A DNA stretch of 64,000 nt, taken from the NCBI GenBank assembly GCA_947455145.1, contig CANGME010000015.1, positions 1-64,000 of the forward strand. The letters are read 5' to 3'. Of this stretch, positions 54,001 through 61,595 are shown piece after piece (the first letter of the stretch is position 1; every line of letters starts with the position of its first letter). The stretch is from Comamonadaceae bacterium (GTDB lineage: Bacteria; Pseudomonadota; Gammaproteobacteria; Burkholderiales; Burkholderiaceae_C). The translations under genes and the position numbers were made by a program. The notes beneath the pieces were generated by a model. It had not been told where the DNA came from, searched no databases, and saw nothing but the letters and a program-made list of their open reading frames with translations.

Positions 54001-54459
54001 CAGCACAGCCAGGGGTGCGGCGCGCAGCAGGGCCGCAAACCAACTGTGGAAGGTGCGGATCTGCACCGGGCGGCCTTGAAGCAGCAGGGATTGGTATAAA
54101 TTTTGTAGCGGCTCACGCAGGTTCTGCGAGGCTTGTGGGCTTAAACCGCGAATTAAAAGTTCTTTTTCAAGTTGCTCGGGCGTGGCTTTTGAAAACTGCA
54201 CCAGCCATTCGTTCAAGCGCTGGCGCATCTCACCCGCCGCCTTCTTGGTGAAGGTGATGGCCAAGATTTCATGGGCTTCGCTGCCGGCCAGTAGGGCTCG
54301 CAAGATGCGAGAGACGAGCATCCAGGTTTTGCCTGCGCCGGCACAGGCTTCTACAGCCACACTGCGGGCGGGGTCGCAGGCTATGGCGTAGAAGGATTGG
54401 CTTGTGACTTGGGTGTTGTTGTGTTCGTAGGCGGCGGATGGGGCTTGATGGGTTGTCAT
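51085..54459 (-). CDS. addA: UvrD-family helicase/nuclease (AddA-like)
   Basis: A 1124-residue protein with an SF1 helicase core and a C-terminal PD-(D/E)XK nuclease. Walker A is ACAGAGKT, Walker B region is LLIDEFQDTNPLQW, and helicase motifs IVGDPKQSIYRFRRA and LLTVHGAKGLEAKLV are present. The nuclease lysine motif is WVLDYKS near residue 1080. Together with the next gene upstream it forms an AddAB-like pair that would process double-strand DNA ends for recombination. ATG 54459 has GGGGAG 9 bases upstream; ATG 54489 is an alternative. Two regions of the protein derive from dispersed repeats (51648-51674 and 53653-53710). It is separated from addB by a 376-base inverted-repeat element. Confidence 0.88.
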   Translation of the reverse strand: MTTHQAPSAAYEHNNTQVTSQSFYAIACDPARSVAVEACAGAGKTWMLVSRILRALLAGSEAHEILAITFTKKAAGEMRQRLNEWLVQFSKATPEQLEKELLIRGLSPQASQNLREPLQNLYQSLLLQGRPVQIRTFHSWFAALLRAAPLAVLEGLSLPANYELLEDDSRAVALVWRRFYAALLKDDAQSQAARQDFEAVVRSHGRFQAEKALEAALSKRVEFALADANGVLETSMSHFSEQFPDLMETVPFGLNPSKPSEPLDLLRAKGADHPLLAALWLVAQTLGRAPQPSFSAKGGELEVALTNADAQGVLTALLTKDGSARKFTDKVPGIAQVREAQTQLLRVQAAQAQHEAWLYQQRMARLTRVMIAAFGDIKRERGWVDMNDVERAALHLLSDPVLGGWVQERLDARIRHLLIDEFQDTNPLQWQALQAWLSGYAGTGGGAQAPSVFIVGDPKQSIYRFRRAEPQVFIAAQQFVVDHLNGERLSCDHTRRNAPPVMQLVNEVMMQAQAQGEFHGFRAHTTESTATGAVLRLPQIARPSADTQEGESHAHAPEGWRDSLTTPQELPEETLRTLECRQAARWLAQQIADGLHPRDIMVLSRKRDRLAVMQDELRALHIPAQQPEKTDLGEAPEVQDIVALIDALVSPAHDLSLARALKSPLFGVGDEGLIELASHLRGNDGSKRGSWFDLLQKEELLTPELKGVGATLLKYKGWLDTLPPHDAMDAIYQHGDVLARFAAAAPDALRDSVLANLQALLTAVLQMDRGRYATPYALVRTLKAGGVKAPEWANADAVRLLTVHGAKGLEAKLVLLLDTDAPAPKAQTMGVLVDWPGEAIAPQSFMFLASETRAPASAEPALTTEGQARQREELNGLYVAMTRARQRLVLSSVQPHRANEASWWQRLQGGCEGIPEEAIPTPVALEPSAVHPEHVEGLTVTSKSKPFLLPILPQGQFALTEMATKSIATESPQSLIGQAMHRLLEWASLGARTCPDAQVQQVAHEFVLDAQQAIQAAAMAQRILSGEGAWAWDAAQIDWHGNEVALTVAGSARRIDRLVHRKPQATERGTWWVLDYKSAAHALDQSDLVAQLTNYRNAVQAIYPGQTVKAAFLSAQGTLDALND
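51648..51674. repeat. GAGCTTGTCGAAGG-family repeat inside addA
   Basis: GCCCTTCGACATGCTCAGGG with GTGAACGG is one inverted copy, translated in frame on the minus strand as VHPEHVEGL. Confidence 0.85.
53653..53710. repeat. Degenerate paired repeat inside addA
   Basis: TTTCGCCCTGAGCAGGTCTA and GGCTTCGACGGGTTCAGCCC are decayed copies of the same family in head-to-head arrangement, read as PFGLNPSKPSEPLDLLRAKG. It looks older than the other copies. Confidence 0.65.
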
Positions 54460-54492
54460 GGGGATGGGCTCCCCTGGGCTGGTTGGCATTGG

Positions 54493-54865
54493 TTTATTTG
54501 TTTTTGCTGGCGCAAGACCTCGCCTTCCCCCCCTATCCCCCCCCGCCCCCTTTCCACCCCCGCCGGGGCGGAAAGGGGGAGCCGGATTTGACCCCGCGAT
54601 GAATGGGTGACCTGCCTATGAAAAATTTTTAATTTTGTAGCCAACCTCCGTTCGGGCTGAGCTTGTCGAAGCCTTGCAAACCCTTCGACAAGCTCAGGGC
54701 GAACGGTGCGAATGAACGAGCGTGACCCAAAACCGCTCCCAGGCAGTCCCTCAATTAACCGCGCGGTCAAATGAGGCTCCCCTTTCCACCCCGGCGGGGG
54801 TGGAAAGGGGCGGGGGGGATAGGGGGGGAAGGCGAGGTCTTGCGCAAGCAAACCAAAAAGAACAA
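54493..54865. repeat. Large inverted-repeat element between addB and addA
   Basis: The left arm (about 54493-54585) and right arm (about 54775-54865) are near-perfect inverted copies: CTTGCGCAAG-type end, ACCTCGCCTTCCCCCCCTAT, then a C-tract and a palindrome CCCCTTTCCACCCC/GGGGTGGAAAGGGG in each arm. Similarity continues inward (ATTTGACC). The ~190-base interior carries a paired GAGCTTGTCGAAGG repeat (54648-54706). The whole gap between the two repair genes (54460-54865) contains no protein gene. A mobile MITE-like origin or an RNA hairpin acting between the genes are both possible. Confidence 0.88.
54648..54706. repeat. Inverted pair of GAGCTTGTCGAAGG repeats, nested
   Basis: CCGTTCGGGCTGAGCTTGTC and its mirror CCTTCGACAAGCTCAGGGCG form a hairpin within the interior of the larger inverted repeat. 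Confidence 0.88.
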
Positions 54866-57481
54866 TCACAACAAACTCCAAAAATCCTTACGACACAACC
54901 CGCGTGCCGCACAAAACTCACAAGCCGTCCCCTCCCCCAACGCAGGCAGCAAAGCCCCGTCAGCAATACGCTCCATGTCATGCAACAGCCCTTCAACCAA
55001 AGCATCCCGCACATGCACAACGTCGTCCTGCTCGACCAAAGCAGTGCCCGTTTTCTCCCCCACATTCACATACGCCGCCCGCAAGGTGTCATGCGGCAAC
55101 AACGCCGCGTAAAAGGCAAGTTGGGTGTCTTCTAACGGGGTTTTGATGCGCTCACGGGTGACACCCAGCGACTCGGTTTTGTAGTCGATGACCAAGGCCA
55201 CATCTTGATCATCCTGGCCTGATCCAGGTGCGTGAAATTTGTCGATACGGTCTACCCTGCCCACCAGCGTGAGTGGGCCCAAAGCGAGTTCTAGCCATTG
55301 CTCCGCCACGTCAAATCGCGCACCTTCGGCTTGGTGTTTTTGCAGCCAAACAAGGTAGCCGTCGCGCACGCCGGGCCATGCGGCCATGAAGGGGAGGAAT
55401 TCGTCTTCGGCTAGACCTTGTGATTCGGTGGTCTGGTCTGCCGCTGCGTCTAACAGCGAGAGCAGCGTCGCTGCATCGGCGCTGGCCACGCCTTGGAGTT
55501 GGTCGTGAAACTGTTTGAGCACGGCGTGCAGCCACAGACCGAAGTCGCGCTTGTCGAGATCGGCCTCCATCTCGTCGGCCTCTTTCAGGCCCAACAGTTG
55601 CAAGGCAAAGTAGCGGTAGGGGCAGCGGCGCAGATCGCTATAAGCGCTGGCCGAGACACGTTGCAGACTCAAGGCAGGGGCTGCTGGTGCGGGGCGGCTT
55701 TGCGGCGTGGGCCAGACTTCGCGCATCGGGCGCGGGTCGGGGGCGTCAATGGCTTGCTCGACATGCTGGTCTTGCAATCGCAGCAATTGCACCAAGGGGC
55801 TGGGCAGCAGGGTCTCGCCACCGTCGTCGCTCTCCCGCCACAGCAGATCCACGCACGGGGTTTGCAGGGATTGCTGCCAGGCGACTTGCAGGGCCAAGGC
55901 CAGTTGCTCGCGCGTGGGCAGGCCCAGGGCCATGCGCTGGGCGGGCGTCCACACACCGGGGGGCTCGGGTGAGGGGCTGAAGCGGGCTTCATCACACCCG
56001 GGCATGACCATTGCCGCAAAGGGGCGCGCCAGCATTTGGCTGAGTGGCAAGATTACCACCTGCTCGTCTTCGGGGTAATCCGGCGAGAAGCTGGCCGCCT
56101 CTAGCGCCTGATTCACCCACTGAGTGAAGGTCGTCAGGCTCATGCGCCGTGGGGCCCAGCTCGCTTGGGCCAGCAGGGCTTGCCACTCGGGTGAGGCCTT
56201 GTCGCCCAGGCGCAAAGCCGCCAGCAGCTTGGTGCCCGCCGCGTCCTGTTGCAGTGGTTCCCATTGGCCGCTGTGCGCCAGCAAAATTTGCAAGGCGACC
56301 TGCCACTGGGGCAAGGTGCGGCTGCGCTGCATGTCATCGCGCCAAGTGTTGACTTGGGTGAGCAGCGGGGTCAGCTCGGGGAGTTGAGAGGCGTACAAGC
56401 GCCATTCGCGCACTGGGTGGCGGCGCAGTTGGGCTTCTAGCGTTTGTACCGCTGTGGCGTCCAGCGTGGGGGCGTTTTTGAGCCAGTCCATCACGCTATC
56501 GGTGGACGCATTCCAGACACAGGCGCGCAAAGCACCCATCACGTGGGCAGCAGCTCGGCTGGTGGAGAGCTTCCAGCCGGTCTCATCGCGCAGGCGCAGG
56601 CCGCTGCCCTCCAGCATGGCACGGATGCGGCGTGTCAGGGCGCGGTCGTTGGCGACCAAGGCGACCGGCGTGCGGCCCGCGTTGACGTGCTGCAACACGC
56701 AGGCGGCGGCGCGTTGGGCTTCGTCTTGGGCGTCTCGGGTTGGGTGGAAGCTCAAATTAGCCCCGTTCGCCTTGGGCTTGTCGAAGAGCCCTTCGACAAG
56801 CTCAGGGTGAACGGAACTCGCGTCCATCGCAATCGTGCACAGACGCTCAGCCCACACCATCTGCAACGCGGCCATCAGCGGGTCGGGTTGCAAGCCCTGC
56901 AACACGATGAGCGCATCAGTCGCCTCTCGCACCACGGGCTCAAACAACACATCGGTGGCGTAAGCTGAGTGCGCAGCCCAGGCGATGGCCGTTTGCGCTA
57001 CCAGCGCCTCCAGCGCTAAGGCTGGGCCTTCCATGCCCATTTGCGCCGTCACGCGGGCCTGGCTGGCCCACAGCACGCGCTGGGTGGGGTGTACGGCAGC
57101 GGCCAAGGGGCCGAGTTGATGCGCGGCCTCAACCAGTCGGGGAGCTAAGGCTTCTGCGCGCTCTGTCAGACCGGCCTGCTCCAGCAGGGTGCGGGCCGTG
57201 AGCACGTCCAGCGCGGTGTCAAATGAGATGCGTGTCGCGTCAGCCTCCCAAAGCCCCATTCCCAGACCGCGGCTCCAGCTCAGCGTGGTTTCAAAGCGGG
57301 GAGCGAACCCCGTTGGGTAGGCTTGCGCCCAGTGGCGCGCAGCCACGGGCATGAGTTGGGCGAAGGGCAGCAAAATCACGCAGCGGGCTGGATGGGCCTG
57401 TCGCGATTGGAGGTGGGCGGCGATGCGGGCGATCCATGTCGGCCAATTGTTCGGCCACGGAGAAGGGTTGGTTTCTGTCAC
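54866..57481 (-). CDS. addB: PD-(D/E)XK nuclease, AddB-like repair protein
   Basis: An 871-residue protein with a degenerate helicase-like N-terminal part (no intact Walker A) and a C-terminal Cas4/RecB-type nuclease. The nuclease lysine motif is [11 protein letters not shown]. Cysteines in [12 protein letters not shown] and the terminal [10 protein letters not shown] match the four-cysteine iron-sulfur cluster that clamps AddB-type nucleases. The gene precedes addA on the minus strand and is divergent from trxA by 99 bases. A dispersed repeat (56763-56814) is translated as [17 protein letters not shown] near residue 230. The N-terminus [20 protein letters not shown] begins at ATG 57481 with no clear ribosome site. 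Whether it acts strictly as AddB is inferred from size, cluster and partner. Confidence 0.83.
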   Translation of the reverse strand: MTETNPSPWPNNWPTWIARIAAHLQSRQAHPARCVILLPFAQLMPVAARHWAQAYPTGFAPRFETTLSWSRGLGMGLWEADATRISFDTALDVLTARTLLEQAGLTERAEALAPRLVEAAHQLGPLAAAVHPTQRVLWASQARVTAQMGMEGPALALEALVAQTAIAWAAHSAYATDVLFEPVVREATDALIVLQGLQPDPLMAALQMVWAERLCTIAMDASSVHPELVEGLFDKPKANGANLSFHPTRDAQDEAQRAAACVLQHVNAGRTPVALVANDRALTRRIRAMLEGSGLRLRDETGWKLSTSRAAAHVMGALRACVWNASTDSVMDWLKNAPTLDATAVQTLEAQLRRHPVREWRLYASQLPELTPLLTQVNTWRDDMQRSRTLPQWQVALQILLAHSGQWEPLQQDAAGTKLLAALRLGDKASPEWQALLAQASWAPRRMSLTTFTQWVNQALEAASFSPDYPEDEQVVILPLSQMLARPFAAMVMPGCDEARFSPSPEPPGVWTPAQRMALGLPTREQLALALQVAWQQSLQTPCVDLLWRESDDGGETLLPSPLVQLLRLQDQHVEQAIDAPDPRPMREVWPTPQSRPAPAAPALSLQRVSASAYSDLRRCPYRYFALQLLGLKEADEMEADLDKRDFGLWLHAVLKQFHDQLQGVASADAATLLSLLDAAADQTTESQGLAEDEFLPFMAAWPGVRDGYLVWLQKHQAEGARFDVAEQWLELALGPLTLVGRVDRIDKFHAPGSGQDDQDVALVIDYKTESLGVTRERIKTPLEDTQLAFYAALLPHDTLRAAYVNVGEKTGTALVEQDDVVHVRDALVEGLLHDMERIADGALLPALGEGTACEFCAARGLCRKDFWSLL
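56763..56814. repeat. Inverted pair of GAGCTTGTCGAAGG repeats inside addB
   Basis: CCGTTCGCCTTGGGCTTGTC and CCTTCGACAAGCTCAGGGTG face each other and are read through in frame. Confidence 0.87.
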
Positions 57482-57580
57482 AATGCCGCAACTTTAGCTG
57501 CAATACTTGATGCCTCGATCAGCAGGCCTCAGTTAAGCTCAACGAACAAGCCCAGTTTTCAATTTCTTAGGAGTACCACA

Positions 57581-57913
57581 ATGGCCAGCGATCTCATCAA
57601 ACACGTTTCCGACGCCTCTTTTGAAGCCGATGTGCTGCAATCTGGCCTGCCGGTATTGGTGGACTACTGGGCAGAGTGGTGTGGCCCTTGCAAGATGATT
57701 GCACCGATCCTGGACGAAGTGTCCGCCGCCTACGAAGGCAAGTTGCAAATCGCCAAGATGAACGTGGACGAAAACCGCGACATTCCGGCCAAGTTTGGTA
57801 TTCGCGGCATCCCGACGCTGATGTTGTTCAAAGGTGGCGAGCTCGCCGCCACCAAGGTGGGGGCTTTGAGCAAATCGCAGCTAACGGCGTTCATCGACCA
57901 GCAATTGGTTTGA
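57581..57913 (+). CDS. trxA: Thioredoxin 1
   Basis: A 110-residue cytoplasmic thioredoxin with the classic [15 protein letters not shown] active site and the cis-proline in [12 protein letters not shown]. It passes electrons from thioredoxin reductase to ribonucleotide reductase, PAPS reductase and methionine sulfoxide reductases. TTAGGAG lies about 9 bases before ATG 57581. The trxA-rho order is common in beta- and gammaproteobacteria. A GC-rich hairpin lies 8 bases after the stop. Confidence 0.97.
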   Translation: MASDLIKHVSDASFEADVLQSGLPVLVDYWAEWCGPCKMIAPILDEVSAAYEGKLQIAKMNVDENRDIPAKFGIRGIPTLMLFKGGELAATKVGALSKSQLTAFIDQQLV

Positions 57914-57920
57914 GTTAGCT

Positions 57921-57942
57921 GCCCTGCCTACCCAGGCAGGGC
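57921..57942 (+). terminator. Hairpin after trxA in the rho leader
   Basis: GCCCTGCCT and AGGCAGGGC form a perfect 9-bp stem with the loop ACCC. No U-tract follows, so it may be a partial terminator, a 3' processing stop, or an element of the rho leader. The region 57943-58118 is C/T-rich and leads into rho; autoregulation of rho by termination in its leader is known in other bacteria and would fit. Confidence 0.55.
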
Positions 57943-58118
57943 CTCATCCGTGGATACCCCACCCCCGGTTTTTCCTGTCATAATTCGTATCAATTGTTAG
58001 GCATCAATAGCCTGACCCAAGTTTTCGGCTGGCAAGCCCTTCTTACCGTCTTGCCAATCTGCCTTGCCGACGCCCTCCCCCGTATTTTTTTGATTCACTA
58101 CCCTTTCGGGCCCCCTCT

Positions 58119-59381
58119 ATGCACTTAAACGAACTCAAGGCACTGCACGTGTCGGAAGTCCTCAAGCAAGCCGAAGAACTTGAGATTGAAAACACAGGCC
58201 GCATGCGCAAGCAGGAGTTGATGTTCGCCATCATCAAAAAGCGGGCCCGTGCGGGTGAACAAATCATTGCAGACGGCGTGCTGGAGATCTTGCCCGATGG
58301 CTTCGGCTTTCTACGCAGCCCCGACACCAGCTACACCGCATCAACCGACGACATCTATATCAGTCCGAGCCAGGTGCGCCGCTTCAATCTGCACACCGGC
58401 GATATGATTGAAGGCGAAGTGCGCACGCCTAAAGATGGTGAGCGCTACTTTGCCCTGAACAAGCTTGACAAGGTCAATGATGGCCCGCCCGAAGGCAACA
58501 AGCATAAGGTGATGTTCGAAAACCTGACGCCGCTGTTCCCTAAGGTACAGATGAAGTTGGAGCAGGACATCAAGGGTGACGAAAACATTACCGGTCGCGT
58601 CATCGACATCATCGCCCCTATTGGCAAGGGCCAACGCGCCCTGATCGTTGCGCAGCCCAAGAGCGGCAAGACGGTGATGATGCAGCACATTGCACATGCC
58701 ATTTCCGCCAACTACCCCGATAGTCATCTGATGGTGCTCTTGATCGACGAGCGCCCCGAAGAGGTGACCGAGATGCAACGCACCGTCAAAGGCGAGGTGA
58801 TTGCCTCCACATTTGACGAACCCGCCGCGCGCCACGTGCACGTAGCAGAGATGGTGATCGAGCGCGCCAAGCGCTTGGTCGAGCTGAAAAAAGACGTGGT
58901 GATTCTGCTTGACTCCATCACCCGACTGGCCCGCGCTTACAACAACGTCGTACCCTCTTCCGGCAAGGTCTTGACCGGCGGTGTGGACTCCAACGCCTTG
59001 CAGCGCCCCAAGCGCTTTTTGGGTGCAGCCCGCAACGTGGAAGAAGGCGGTAGCCTGACTATCATTGCCACAGCACTGGTGGACACCGGTAGCCGCATGG
59101 ACGAGGTGATTTTTGAAGAGTTCAAGGGCACGGGTAACTCCGAAATCCATCTGGATCGCCGCTTGTACGAAAAACGCGTGTTCCCATCCATCCAGCTCAA
59201 CCGCAGCGGCACGCGCCGCGAGGAGTTGCTGTTGCCGTCGGACATCCTTCAAAAGACCCGCATCCTGCGTCAGTTCCTCTACAACATGGACGAAGTTGAA
59301 GCCATGGAGATGGTCCTCAAGCAAATGAAGGCCACCAAGACCAACAGCGAGTTCTTCGAAATGATGCGCCGGGGCGGTTAG
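58119..59381 (+). CDS. rho: Transcription termination factor Rho
   Basis: A 420-residue hexameric RNA helicase that ends transcription. The N-terminal cold-shock RNA-binding domain includes [19 protein letters not shown]. The ATPase core has Walker [11 protein letters not shown], Walker B region [16 protein letters not shown], and the Q-loop/R-loop part [20 protein letters not shown]. Length and motifs equal those of E. coli Rho without the large insertions seen in actinobacteria. ATG 58119 has only a weak ribosome site. rpmE2 follows with its own -10 box. Confidence 0.97.
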   Translation: MHLNELKALHVSEVLKQAEELEIENTGRMRKQELMFAIIKKRARAGEQIIADGVLEILPDGFGFLRSPDTSYTASTDDIYISPSQVRRFNLHTGDMIEGEVRTPKDGERYFALNKLDKVNDGPPEGNKHKVMFENLTPLFPKVQMKLEQDIKGDENITGRVIDIIAPIGKGQRALIVAQPKSGKTVMMQHIAHAISANYPDSHLMVLLIDERPEEVTEMQRTVKGEVIASTFDEPAARHVHVAEMVIERAKRLVELKKDVVILLDSITRLARAYNNVVPSSGKVLTGGVDSNALQRPKRFLGAARNVEEGGSLTIIATALVDTGSRMDEVIFEEFKGTGNSEIHLDRRLYEKRVFPSIQLNRSGTRREELLLPSDILQKTRILRQFLYNMDEVEAMEMVLKQMKATKTNSEFFEMMRRGG

Positions 59382-59435
59382 AGATATGGCCCCCGGGGCT
59401 AACCAGATCTGCGCTGGATTGCTTCGGCACTAGGT

Positions 59436-59441
59436 TATAAT
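59436..59441 (+). promoter_or_regulatory. -10 box upstream of rpmE2
   Basis: A consensus TATAAT lies 65 bases before the rpmE2 start, between rho and rpmE2. The -35 region is not convincing. Confidence 0.5.
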
Positions 59442-59505
59442 TTGAGGCTAAGCGAAAAGTACACCAGATAGGCTGGTGCGGCTAGCGCAACTGATGGAGA
59501 AGAGT

Positions 59506-59769
59506 ATGAAAGCTGGTATTCACCCCAATTACCGCGAAGTTTGTTTCCAGGACATGTCCAATGGTTTCAAGTTCGTCACCCGTTCTTGCGCTAACGCCAA
59601 GGAAATGATCAAGATGGAAGACGGCCGTGAGCTGCCACTCTACAAGCTGGATACCACCAGCGAGTCACACCCCTTCTACACCGGCACACAAAAATCCGTG
59701 GACAACATGGGTGGCCGCGTCGAGCGCTTCCGCAACCGTTTCGGCAAGACCGCAGTCGCAGCCAAGTAA
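59506..59769 (+). CDS. rpmE2: 50S ribosomal protein L31, type B (zinc-independent)
   Basis: An 87-residue L31 starting [20 protein letters not shown] and containing [20 protein letters not shown]. The two CxxC zinc motifs of the type A protein are missing; only isolated cysteines remain, so this is the C-minus form (L31B). ATG 59506 has GGAGAAG just upstream. In many bacteria L31B replaces L31A when zinc is scarce, but in betaproteobacteria it is often the only copy. A strong terminator follows. Confidence 0.96.
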   Translation: MKAGIHPNYREVCFQDMSNGFKFVTRSCANAKEMIKMEDGRELPLYKLDTTSESHPFYTGTQKSVDNMGGRVERFRNRFGKTAVAAK

Positions 59770-59790
59770 ACTGGTCTCCGCGTCAAAAAA

Positions 59791-59820
59791 GGGCAGCCCG
59801 GTTCACCGCGCTGCCCTTTT
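59791..59820 (+). terminator. Rho-independent terminator of rpmE2
   Basis: GGGCAGC and GCTGCCC pair across a 12-base loop, preceded by AAAAAA and followed by TTTT. A good intrinsic terminator, possibly bidirectional. Confidence 0.9.
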
Positions 59821-59863
59821 GCTTGAATGCCTTCTACGCTTTCGTACCTAAACACCTCTGCGC

Positions 59864-61591
59864 GTGAACAGCCCTACCCCAGCCATCGTTACCCAAGATG
59901 CCGTACGCCGCTTGCCGCGCACGGCCTTGTGGCTGCTCTGCTTGGCTTACGTGCTGCCCGGCTTCATTGGTCGCGCACCTTGGCGCAGTGCCGACATCAC
60001 TGCATTTGGTGTCATGGCCGAGCTGGCCAGTGGCAGTACTGAATGGTTGACACCCAGCTTCCTGGGACATCCTTTGGAGATTGACGCTCTGTTGCCCTAC
60101 TGGCTGGGTGCTTGGGCGATGAAACTCGCGCCTAGCTGGCTGGACGCTGATTTTGCAGCGCGGATTCCTTTTATTGGCTTGCTCGCCTTAACCTTGGCGG
60201 CGGTCTGGCACGGCATTTATTACCTGGCCCGCAGCCCGAATGCGCAGCCCGTGGCTTTCGCCTTTGGCGGAGAAGCTCTAACACCCGACTACGCGCGTGC
60301 CGTGGGTGATGGCGGGCTGCTTGCCTTCATCGCCACACTAGGCTTGGCACAGCTCTCTCATGAAACCACGCCTGCCCTGGCCCAGCTGTGTTTTACGGCC
60401 TTGAGTTTTTATGCGGTCGCCGCTCTGCCCGAGCGTCGGTGGATGCCACTGGCCGCGCTGGTTGTTGGGCTACTGGGTTTGGCCTTGTCAGGCGCGCCCA
60501 CCTTGGCCGTGTTGTTCGGTGCGGGTAGTGCCTTGATTCTGGGTTTCGACCACGCCAACACGCCCCAGGATGACCCGCAGCGTCAGCGCCGGATTCTAAG
60601 CATCGCCCTACTCTCAGGGCTCACCGCACTTAGCGCCCTGCTGGCCACCATTCTGGGTCTGTGGCATTGGCGGCTGGAACTACCCACACCCAACTGGGAC
60701 ACATGGCACGGACTTATCAGCCTGTTGTTGTGGTTCACTTGGCCCGCCTGGCCCTTGGTGTTTTGGACGCTGTGGCGCTGGCGCAGGCAGTTGCTCAACC
60801 GGCACATGAGCCGTCACCTCTCGCTGCCTTTATGGTTTGTGCTGGTAACCTTGACAACCACCCTCTTCACCCCCGCCGCTGATCGCGCTCTGCTGCTCGC
60901 GCTGCCCGCCGTGGCCACACTGGCCGCCTTTGCACTGCCAACTTTTCAACGAAGCGTGTCGGCCTTGATCGACTGGTTCACACTGCTGTTCTTCACTGGA
61001 TGCGCCCTTGTGATCTGGGTGGTTTGGCTATCCATGCAAACGGGTTTTCCCGCTAAGCCAGCGGCCAATGTGGCACGGCTACTGCCTGGCTTTGAGCCCA
61101 AGTTTGTGATCTTGCCATTCGTGTTTGCGCTTTTGGGCACGCTGGCTTGGGGCTGGCTGGTTCAGTGGCGCGCGGGTCGTCATCGCTCCGCTTTATGGAA
61201 AAGTTTGGTATTGCCAGCCGGTGGTGCCGCACTGTGCTGGCTTTTGCTGACCACGCTTTGCATGCCCCTGATCGACTACGCGCGCAGCTACGCCCCACTG
61301 GTGAACCGAATTGAAGCCTTGACGCCATCTGCCCCGTGCATCGAGACCTTTGGCCTGCAACCCGGACTGAGCGCTGCGTTTGCGCTCCATAGCCAAATCA
61401 AACTCAAGCCAGCTGACCAAAAAGCCAGTTGCCCGTGGCTTCTGGTGGATCAAGACGCATTAATCACACTGCCAACGGTGATCAAAATGTCCCAGTGGAC
61501 TTTGCACCGCACTCTGGGGCACCCGCGCGCAGGTGAAGAAGACGTAGTGCTCTACCAGCGCGTGAGCAGCGCACAAGCGACCGGCTCATGA
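59864..61591 (+). CDS. GT-C (ArnT/PMT-like) membrane glycosyltransferase
   Basis: A 575-residue integral membrane protein with about 11-12 hydrophobic helices. The N-terminal loop APWRSADITAFGVMAELASG carries the acidic residue expected at the active site of family 39/83 glycosyltransferases that use lipid-linked donors, and LGHPLEIDALLPYWLGAWAM follows as in ArnT-like proteins. The C-terminal ~100 residues are soluble and probably periplasmic. The acceptor could be lipid A or another envelope glycan; the sequence does not tell. It starts at GTG 59864 and ends 4 bases before the MATE gene's GTG, so the two are likely expressed together. Confidence 0.82.
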   Translation: MNSPTPAIVTQDAVRRLPRTALWLLCLAYVLPGFIGRAPWRSADITAFGVMAELASGSTEWLTPSFLGHPLEIDALLPYWLGAWAMKLAPSWLDADFAARIPFIGLLALTLAAVWHGIYYLARSPNAQPVAFAFGGEALTPDYARAVGDGGLLAFIATLGLAQLSHETTPALAQLCFTALSFYAVAALPERRWMPLAALVVGLLGLALSGAPTLAVLFGAGSALILGFDHANTPQDDPQRQRRILSIALLSGLTALSALLATILGLWHWRLELPTPNWDTWHGLISLLLWFTWPAWPLVFWTLWRWRRQLLNRHMSRHLSLPLWFVLVTLTTTLFTPAADRALLLALPAVATLAAFALPTFQRSVSALIDWFTLLFFTGCALVIWVVWLSMQTGFPAKPAANVARLLPGFEPKFVILPFVFALLGTLAWGWLVQWRAGRHRSALWKSLVLPAGGAALCWLLLTTLCMPLIDYARSYAPLVNRIEALTPSAPCIETFGLQPGLSAAFALHSQIKLKPADQKASCPWLLVDQDALITLPTVIKMSQWTLHRTLGHPRAGEEDVVLYQRVSSAQATGS

Positions 61592-61595
61592 CAAC

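Noticed and set aside
58341-59324. Minus-strand open frame of 327 codons opposite rho
   Set aside because: Antisense of a universally conserved gene; no motif and no ribosome site.
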